From positions 94,168,707 to 94,232,706 of the forward strand of contig CP136067.1 of NCBI GenBank assembly GCA_032622095.1: a stretch of DNA of 64,000 nt, written 5' to 3'. Under the pieces are notes generated by a model, which saw nothing but the letters and a program-made list of their open reading frames with translations, had not been told where the DNA came from and searched no databases. Position numbers and translations under genes: made by a program. Below, one piece after another: positions 56,641 through 64,000 of the stretch (its first letter is position 1; every line of letters begins with the position of its first letter). This DNA is from Siphonodentalium dalli (Eukaryota > Mollusca > Scaphopoda > Gadilida > Siphonodentaliidae).

Positions 56641-57350
56641 TTGTTAATAGTACTTATAGATAGAACTTTCAGATTTTTTTATATCTATTAAAATACTCTG
56701 AGTGAATAGCCTTGGTCCAAACTGTGTTGTTACCTTTGGGATCAATTTGGTTAGAAAAATCATTCCAGAGTAGTATTCCTGTATAACAGAAACTGTCCGA
56801 GCCAAACGGACCTACATGAGGGATTGTGATTTTTTGTTGCCCTGATCTTAATTCATAGCCGCAGTAAGAGCTAACTCTGGTAAAGTGTTCAGAGAGATAT
56901 TTGGGAGCCTTTGAGTCCACAATCTTCTTCATTAGCAACAGCTTTCTTTGGTTAACCCGCTGTTCAACAGTTAACATGTTAATTTTTAGATGTTCTTTGT
57001 ACCCCACAGTTGCTCAGTTATGCAGCCCAAGACAGAATCTAATCAATCTATTCTGAGATTTCTGCAATTTCCCTTTGGTTGTTGTAGTTAGTGCACTATA
57101 CCACGAGCAACAAGCATAATCAAAATAGCACTGAATGAAAGCAAGAACTAGTAATCTTTTTGTGAAACTTGTTAAAAAGATCAGCTTTTCTATACAGGAA
57201 CTTAAGTCTTGAGCATGATTTAGATAAGACTGTTTGAGCTGAGGCTTCTCCACTTAGATGTTGGTCCAAAACAACTCCCAGATAAGTAACGGTGTTAGAG
57301 GGGCATATTCTAGTCTGATTACATTTTACTAGAAGCAATATACCAAGCAG
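56641..57350 (-). mobile_element. Third LINE, RT thumb and C-terminus in three frames
   Basis: Minus-strand pieces in order: 57338-57120 with VTYLGVVLDQHLSG and LKFLYRKADLF; 57253-57014 with FIQCYFDYACCSWYSA and LQKSQNRLIRFCLG; 57007-56669 with VEQRVNQRKLLLMKKI, APKYLSEHF and SFCYTGILLWNDF. Together they cover the region after the catalytic palm of a LINE RT. Frame changes and a stop separate them, and the palm is missing. It belongs to a different subfamily from the copy at 52750. Confidence 0.8.
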
Positions 57351-57554
57351 TAGAAGTTATTTGTTTTTAACGGGTCATAGTATGGACAGTGTAAGGGTTG
57401 TTTTATTTACTTCATTAACTCGCTCTTTGCTTTCTTTTTTGCGCATGTTAAACACAGCATTTTTTTTTCTCGAATCGATGATAAGACTGAGGAAATATTA
57501 GACAATACGCCGCAAAAATGTCCAGTCCAAACTGCCCATTTTAGCGGCTTGTCA

Positions 57555-59370
57555 TCCCCATTGGCCTGCTGGCTGAGTGTTATCTAAACAAACAAAAATT
57601 ACTCCCAAATAACAACAAATATCAACAAAATAAGCCTTGATATTTTCTTATTGATGTATAATAACAATGACTGGTATAAATTTACCTTTGGTAAGCATAG
57701 CATAATCCAAAATAAAAACATTATTTCCAATTCCAAAAATGGAGTCCCATCTTGAACATGTGGTATAACAGGTGATAAATATGATATGTAGATATACTTT
57801 ATTCTCTAATCAAATTTGACATGAGAAAAACGAAATTATATACAAAAGATAGATAGAACGAAGAAAATTTGAATGTACAAAATATACAGCGACGTCTCGG
57901 GCGTCATAATCAGCAATATCATCATCACCTTCATCATCACCAGTTTCATCCTCAAAATAATAGTCATTATCATCATCATCATCATCACATGCAATCGTTG
58001 TCGTCGCGATGATCATCATCATAGCGTCGACGTCGATAATCATCATTGTTATCATAGTCAACATGATCATAATATTCATAATATGATCGCCACGTGCCGA
58101 CTTCACCGTTGTTCAAAACAACAAAAAATGACAACAGTATAGCGACTAAAACAACAACAACAACAACAACAACGGATTAATCGCTGTTATCCAACTTAAA
58201 GTTAATCGTATAAACGAGCAAAGTCTACGTAAAAAAGTTACGTCTTTTCAAATTTAGTATGTCGTCTAGGATATCAATAGTCGCGTTTTGTATACTTGTA
58301 AATTGTCGGGGCATGAGACGTTTTCTAGCCTCGATTAAACATTCGCATTCCATTAAGTAGTGCATTTCATCTCCAAGTTGATGTTTATGACATAGGGGAC
58401 ACAATCTACAAAGAACAGTGGTGTCGTTCCATCGGCCTTTCTCTATTGGCAGGCGGTGATTATTTGTACGAAATTGGCAGAGAGTTATTCTATTCTTGGT
58501 ATCCATGCAATCCAAATATGTTTCGAAATTTATGTCATGCCTCTGCTAGATTGTTCAATATCAGACAACCAGGTTATGCGGAATTGACTATTTAAACTGC
58601 ACTTGAGGTATGACATTAATGTTTCTGGACATGGGCTATTTTCCATGTTCCAAAGATGAATCTGCCCACAATTTGTTAGGATGGTCTTTATTTTTTCCAT
58701 CCACTGAAATTTTACTGTTGAAACTTCACATACTTTTATGGCTAGTAAATACAAAGTCTTACAAAATCTGCTCTGGTTCATATTCTTAATTTTCATCCAA
58801 TATTTCATAATACGCAGGTTGATTGTGTATTCAATGGGCAGTCTCCCACTCTCACCAATGTCTATTATAACATAAAATTGAGGGTGGATGATTTCAAATG
58901 TAGAACTTGTCTTATAAATTTTCTGTGCATAACTTCAAACATATCATTATTTCCTGATCCCCATACCTCACAGCAATACAACATGACTGGCATCATGTTC
59001 ATCAGGCAGTGACCAGGTCAAAAGTCACATGGGAAAGCATCAGGCCATGTCATTGGTCAAAAGGTGAAAGTTCCCCTGGTATTCCTTGCTTTGTAAACTT
59101 GAAACCCCAAGTTTGACAAAACATGTGATGTCTTTCATTGGACTTTTGGTGGGGATTCACCATTTATGTGTGTCATTCTAGGATACAATGTGTAAACATT
59201 GAGATTTCTTGGATTATGCTATGCTTACCAAAGGTAAATTTATACCAGTCATGTTTAATATAGATCTATAAGAAAATATCAAGGCTTATTTTGTTGATAT
59301 TTTGTTTTATTTAGTAGTAATTTGTGATTGTTCAGATAACACTTAATGGCTGGTCAATGGAACCAAGCAG
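57555..59370. mobile_element. Inverted-repeat element split by a LINE
   Basis: Arms of about 160 bp (57555-57715 and 59205-59370) share AGGCTTATTTTGTTGATATT, TGGTATAAATTTACCTTTGG and TAAGCATAGCATAATCCA in inverse. The LINE fragment 57785-59000 lies between them, so a former element of roughly 600 bp seems to have received a LINE. Confidence 0.7.
57785..59000 (-). mobile_element. Fourth LINE, C-terminal fragment and 3' UTR
   Basis: Minus-strand reading: MLYCCEVWG and IRQVLHLK near 58980-58900; then a frameshift to GESGRLPIEYTINLRIMKYW; then 58808-58530 (WMEKIKTIL, WLSDIEQSSRG); a break; and 58515-58225 with CQFRTNNHRLPIEKGRWN, a LCPLCHKH knuckle and HYLMECECL. This is the same kind of ending as the LINE at 33518. 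The 3' UTR includes an ATC/GAT-rich patch (57905-58075) and an (AAC)n tract (58152-58173). It closes with GAGAATAAAG and short ATCTAC units near 57785-57805. Confidence 0.8.
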
Positions 59371-59832
59371 GTGCTACTACTGATGAATAGAATCACTAGT
59401 AGCGCCGTAGGGTCTAGGAAATATAGGATAGTGGTTGGGCGCGAAGCGCCTGGGATGGTCGAAAAGATCGAGTGATCTTCTCCTTCACCCCACGATTTGT
59501 TGTTTTGAGGATATCTGAACATAGAAAATCGTCATCCATTGAATCTTGTTGACAACATTTAACACTTGTAGTTTATGTGTGTTTCCTGAGACCCCCTCCG
59601 CGAAGACAACTACCGTGAATATGTGATGTAGGTGTTTGATCTATTGTGGGGTGAACAATTTAACAGATAACTACCATTGGTATCGGACTATAACAAGTAT
59701 ATAGCTGAACGGTGTACCCATGTCAACTTGTGTCAAATCTTTAATTGTTATCTTTATTAAATAATGTAGACAAGTGACTTCCATTCCATGGGGTTTGTGA
59801 TACGCTGATTGAACTGTCTTTAAGTGTCTTAC
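59371..59832. other. Spacer, no gene seen
   Basis: Contains GGGCGCGAAGCGCCTGGG, a short palindrome at about 59438-59455. Otherwise unremarkable. Confidence 0.4.
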
Positions 59833-60000
59833 TGTCACTTCTTGCATCATTTTCGCCATGACTCAGCAAATTCAATGCAACATATCCCAAATTAGTCCAA
59901 TATTGACTATACAATAAATGTATATCTTTATCCCGTAGATTTTCGAATAATTCCAAACCCTCCATGAGACTGAGAGTGACTTGCCTATATAACGATTTTC
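59833..60000 (-). CDS. Probable internal exon of an unidentified gene
   Basis: On the minus strand a strong acceptor (GTGTTTTTTTTTAG before 60000) is followed by an open frame of 168 bp that meets a donor GTAAGA at 59832. Both sides are phase 1, so the exon is symmetric. The product (KSLYRQVTLSLMEGLELFEN, then LRDKDIHLLYSQYWTNLGYV and ALNLLSHGEN) looks like a pair of amphipathic helices of tetratricopeptide type. I cannot name the protein. If the donor is not used, the frame continues to TAA at about 59743 with an AATAAA just before the stop. No other exon of this gene was recognised, so the call rests on splice sites and composition. Confidence 0.4.
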
Positions 60001-62096
60001 CTAAAAAAAAACACAAGTTCCAATGGATGTCTAAGGAAATTAACATTGTTATATAGTATCTAGTGAATTGTGCAGTTTTTTGTCACGGTACACCGAAATA
60101 GACACTGGTAAACAAAGTCAATCACTATAGCTGATTCGATTAGAGATTCGATTCGATGTCGATATCAGGAAGGAGATTCGATATCGAGATTTGATTCGAT
60201 GCAAAATCCCCGATTTGCAGATCCCTACAAATCAGTGTCACCATTGTTTATCATTGTTAATAATATTTCCATCAAATGTCACAAAACAAAACATAAAATG
60301 ATTCCAACAAGACATGATGTATTATTCTATGGTTTGTAAATATTGAGTAATCTTGTCTTGAAACTTAACACTGAATTCCCCATTTAAATGTTGCCACTTT
60401 ACCTCCCTCTTAACTTGAATTTTTACTCATCGCTGGGACGAAATGAAACATACAACATACAAATCTGGTTTTCTTAGATCACACTGTCCAGCCGGCTTGC
60501 GTCCTAGCTAATGCAAACAGAGTCCTATCAGTTACCCAGAGAGGCTGAGAGAGCACTGGATGGGAACTGTGACATGAGAAATTGTCAGGTCGCGGTCTCA
60601 CATCTGTACGATCAGGCATGGACATTAATGGCTGACCCGTGTACACACCTTGGTGTGTGCATGTTAAAGAACAATACTAGAATCACCACAGGGTTATAAA
60701 GTTACTCGGCCATGGTAGCACCTGGACCAGTGCATCTATAACCGGAAGGTTCCTGCACTGAAATATCTACAGATACTACATATAGCTCATTTTGTCTATC
60801 ATAGCCCAATTGAGCTACATTTTTAATGTGATTTACACGTCTCTGTCGATTTTGGGCATACAACGAAAAATCGCAAATACCTGTAGAATTGACGTTCATT
60901 TGTTGTGTACCACTATCCCATCTAATGAGAAACAATAAACTCAATGACTCACCACGGCCGGCTTATAAGCGCAATAACAATATGTTAATGTGTGTTAATT
61001 CCTGTACATTAATTCCAACAGGTGCATTATATACATTAAAATTTCTTTAAATATACTGCCGGCCTTCAATGTGGGTATATCTGTTAAAATAGTCACATCC
61101 ACTAAAACCGCCATAAACATAAAGAATATTATATAATAGACAGATGTTGTTCTTATACCAATCATAAGTATCGCGTACATTGCATGTTATTATCACGTTT
61201 GTACGCTGTGTTATGTAAACAAACATCAAAAACGTTACAGAACCATTTGTTCATACATGTAAACAAACAATCGGAACTATGGGATCTTCCAATGAAAATG
61301 TTCCGTTGCGCGAAGATAATATTATTGGTGCTATCAACAATCGCTTTCAAATCACCAAATTTTATTTTAATCGATCGACCCATTCTACCCGCTGTCAGTT
61401 CAAAATCCACATTACTTCAATGTTGGGAAATGATCAGACATAAAATGTGTACATAATATAATTGTTCTTGCAAAGAGATGAATATTTTTCACTCCAGTTA
61501 GTATTTTCTCCATACAAATAAGGAATTTAGTATTGTGAGTTGTAGATGCACCAAATTATTGGTTTTACAACCAACGTATATTGTGCACAAATTTAAGTAA
61601 GGAAATGATGCAATATCTTGACTTTGCTTATAAACAATTCACTGAGCTTTTTGTGAGAAACTAAACACTCCACCTGCATTTTCTCTGACACTAAGCGTGT
61701 TTTGTGAATAATATTGCATTCATATCATCATTATGCTATACTATTAGTATATTCTTGAGGAAATTATCATAGTTTGATAAATGTTATTTATAAATTAAAA
61801 TCTACAATGAAGGCTGCCCGTCCCTTTAACTTTTTCGCTGCCAATCTTAATCTTGTATAAATGCGAGTTACCCAGTTGCTGCCAATAGCGCATTTATGCG
61901 AATTTGGGGGTGCATCTGGTATAAGGGATGTAATTCTATTGTTTTGTTACATTACGAAGGTGGTTCGGTTATTTTCTATTAAGTGATGGAGTGCGCTGAT
62001 AATTTAGAAGAAAGGTCAGTCAAGGTCATGCTACTCATGAAGTTTGATGAGTACAGATCAAGGCAGAATATACCGTTGACGAATTCACTAATGCTG
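60001..62096. other. 2.1 kb with no supported gene
   Basis: GATTCGAT-rich simple sequence lies near 60130-60200. A repeat-like phrase (TTGGTGTGTGCATGTTAAAG) lies at 60650. Minus-strand ORFs at 60944-60702 and 61410-61162 have a fairly protein-like composition but no domain or splice pair I can defend. Confidence 0.4.
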
Positions 62097-62745
62097 GGAT
62101 GTACGGAAGCGTAGAGGCGCCAGATGAATTATATTGGTATCTTGCTGCAGCAAGCGGCATCGACGTAACAAATTCCCACATAGCCTCTAGATATAGATGC
62201 CAAGAAATGTTGTAAAAAATGTGAATTTTCGAAATTTGTTTTTTGTTGGTGAAATTTGGATGTAAAAAGGCTTTATAAAGAGCGTTTAATTTATGATGGA
62301 AAGAGAAAGTAATTAGTTATAAATACTCATTGACGAGTAGTCCCGAGATTCAGATTAATTCTCAATATATCAGAGATAGAAAGAGAAAATAATTAGGTTA
62401 TAATTAGTTCAAATTAGACTGTATATGACTCATAGTCCCAGAAAATACTCATCGACGAGTAGTCCCAATATTCAGATAAGTTCTTTGAAAAACAACATTT
62501 TCTATAACTCAATGTGCTTATAGAGATGGAAATTTGGATCCGGAGATAGAAACTCGGCAAATTTGGAATTTATGGAACATTTCTGCAACGGGCTAATTAA
62601 ATAATTTATTAAATAATTAATAAAGAGCGTTTAATTTATTAGTTTCTTGCTGCAGCAGGATAGCTAACTTGCTGCAGCAAGATAACTAACCTGCTGCAGC
62701 AAGATACCAATATAATTCATCTGGCACCTCTACGCTTCCGTAGGG
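62097..62745. repeat. Inverted-repeat element with CTGCAG palindromes
   Basis: GGAAGCGTAGAGGCGCCAGATGAATTATAT at 62105 onward is matched in inverse at 62688-62740. TTGCTGCAGCAAG occurs once in the left arm and three times at the right. Internal direct repeats (ACTCATTGACGAGTAGTCCC / ACTCATCGACGAGTAGTCCC; AAAGAGCGTTTAATTTAT) fill the middle. Confidence 0.75.
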
Positions 62746-64000
62746 ATGCGATCGATGAGTGGAAATTAGCATCATAATTGTTCCCATATGAAAAATACAA
62801 TAGTTTTATGTACAGTACTATTAGTAATACCAAACTATACTGATGTATGACTATAGTATACAATGTTATACTGTAGTAGATTATGGTTTTACTACAGTAA
62901 TAGTATGCATCTATGATCTACCATAGTTATACTATAGTAATACTGTGATTAAAAAAAACTTCCAAAAAACATAAATTAAATCAAATCCATGATGGCCACC
63001 AAGGTCACGTGACCATGCGACCCCTATGATGACCCCCTATGACCTTGAATTGGTTTCCACGGCGGCTGGTGATAGATGTTAGGTCATTGCCATATACACC
63101 CCCATGTGAAGTTTCAACTAAACACATCACCAATAACCCGATAGTCATTGCATTACCCATATATACATAAAATACCTGTATTTACATCCAGAATGCTTGG
63201 CACTGGGGGGTATGTCCATGTGGCGGGGTGGCAGCAAAAGAGTTAATAATGTATCATTAAATCAGGTATATATGCAGCCAATCAGATTTCAGCTAACAAA
63301 CAGCATTGTCTATAGACATTGCGAACGATATCTTGCGATACTGCCGAAAGTTCAAATGAAGATTTTCATCTTGGATAAAGTACAGATTTTTATGATTTTA
63401 TTGTTTCTTTGTAGACGTGATGAGTTACCCAAGTAATGAAAGTTAATTCCTATTGGTCTTTTTCCTGTCCAAAATCGACAGAAGCATTAGAATCAGTTTG
63501 TATGCATGCGGTGCATTTATAGATTACATCGCTATGCGATGAGTTATTTAAATAATCAATATAGCGTGGTTCACTTTAGAAGTCATTATCGTATAGCAGA
63601 CCATATATTTTTATTAATAAATTACATGTAATTAGTAGCGCATCTGATAGTAATTTTTGCAGCCATTAATAACATGCCGTCGCGTGTTTGGTTTTTGAAT
63701 AGATGTTACAATAGTGCTAAATTTGATAGTCACTCGGCGACTATTGATCAGTGTCAACTGCTGAATTGCCATGTCAAGTCCATGTAAAAAGGACATACCC
63801 TTGTAAATTCCAAGTAGAGGCATTGTGTACGTGTACCCTCTTTACTTTCATAAAATGCTGGTGAAAGATATGTGGGTAAACCCATGTAAACCCATACAAT
63901 TCAGAACATACTCTAGTAAATTCTTGTTGGAGTCATGGTTTACCCTTTTAAAGGCATGGTCTACCCCGCTTAACGCTCGTAACATGCTGGTGAAACAGGA
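62746..64000. other. Right edge of the window, no gene seen
   Basis: Short quasi-palindromic ACTATAGTA runs lie at 62810-62945. The final 180 bp repeat CATGCTGGTGAAA twice (about 63856 and 63980) among GTAAACCCAT words. The small ORFs at 63197 and 63632 are not supported. Confidence 0.45.

Noticed and set aside
60702-60944. 80-aa minus ORF with a protein-like composition
   Set aside because: No known domain and no acceptor/donor pair I can defend. The adjoining TTGGTGTGTGCATGTTAAAG phrase suggests a dispersed repeat.
61162-61410. 82-aa minus ORF (GRSIKIKFGDLKAIVDS)
   Set aside because: The reported start is not ATG. It overlaps a plus ORF and shows no recognised domain or splice context.

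Overview
This window reads as nuclear DNA of an invertebrate animal, most likely a marine lophotrochozoan such as a mollusc or a relative. It is AT-rich and intron-bearing, has no operons or bacterial-type genes, and is packed with LINE fragments, Helitron termini, fold-back and MITE-like DNA elements, minisatellites and microsatellites. The species cannot be fixed from the sequence alone. I found no tRNA, rRNA or CRISPR. Fewer than 1 kb looks like host coding sequence, and all of it is in isolated exons.

Layout. 0-6.9 kb: scattered inverted-repeat elements, a near-perfect 215-bp palindrome, two copies of an (AAC)n-bearing dispersed repeat and a TGGAATG minisatellite. 6.9-9.9 kb: two tandem copies of a 1.4-kb terminal-inverted-repeat (TIR) element. 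10.3-14.9 kb: non-autonomous Helitrons lying head to tail. 14.9-25.4 kb: MITEs, fold-backs, a 35-bp minisatellite carrying TTAGGG and a 30-bp minisatellite. 25.4-31.1 kb: inverted and direct repeats. 31.2-44.0 kb: two exons of a Ly6/LU-domain (three-finger, GPI-anchored) protein gene on the plus strand. They are separated by a 12.5-kb intron that holds a truncated LINE and a ~5.8-kb compound fold-back structure rich in CTTAAG palindromes. 44-50 kb: more MITEs, including a piggyBac-type one with TTAA target duplications; a 916-bp TIR element with an exact 8-bp target duplication that carries a TATA box and a PHD-like zinc-finger exon; and a signal-peptide exon of the type that starts secreted or Ly6 genes. 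50.2-52.7 kb: nested inverted repeats and an apparently exact 724-bp tandem duplication. 52.8-59 kb: four broken LINEs, all on the minus strand. 59.8-60.0 kb: a probable minus-strand exon of an unidentified gene. 60-64 kb: mostly featureless apart from one inverted-repeat element.

How it fits together. The only host gene with two supported exons is the Ly6-like gene. Its two exons agree in splice phase and together give ten cysteines ending in the family's Cys-Asn, followed by a GPI-type tail. The signal-peptide exon at 49.9 kb ends in the same phase and lies downstream on the same strand, so it probably starts a neighbouring paralogue. Almost everything else is transposon-derived. The most unusual items are the TIR element carrying a promoter plus PHD exon, the compound fold-back inside the Ly6 intron, a ~70-bp palindromic module shared by two unrelated MITE families, and tandem Helitrons that share a body but have different 3' ends.
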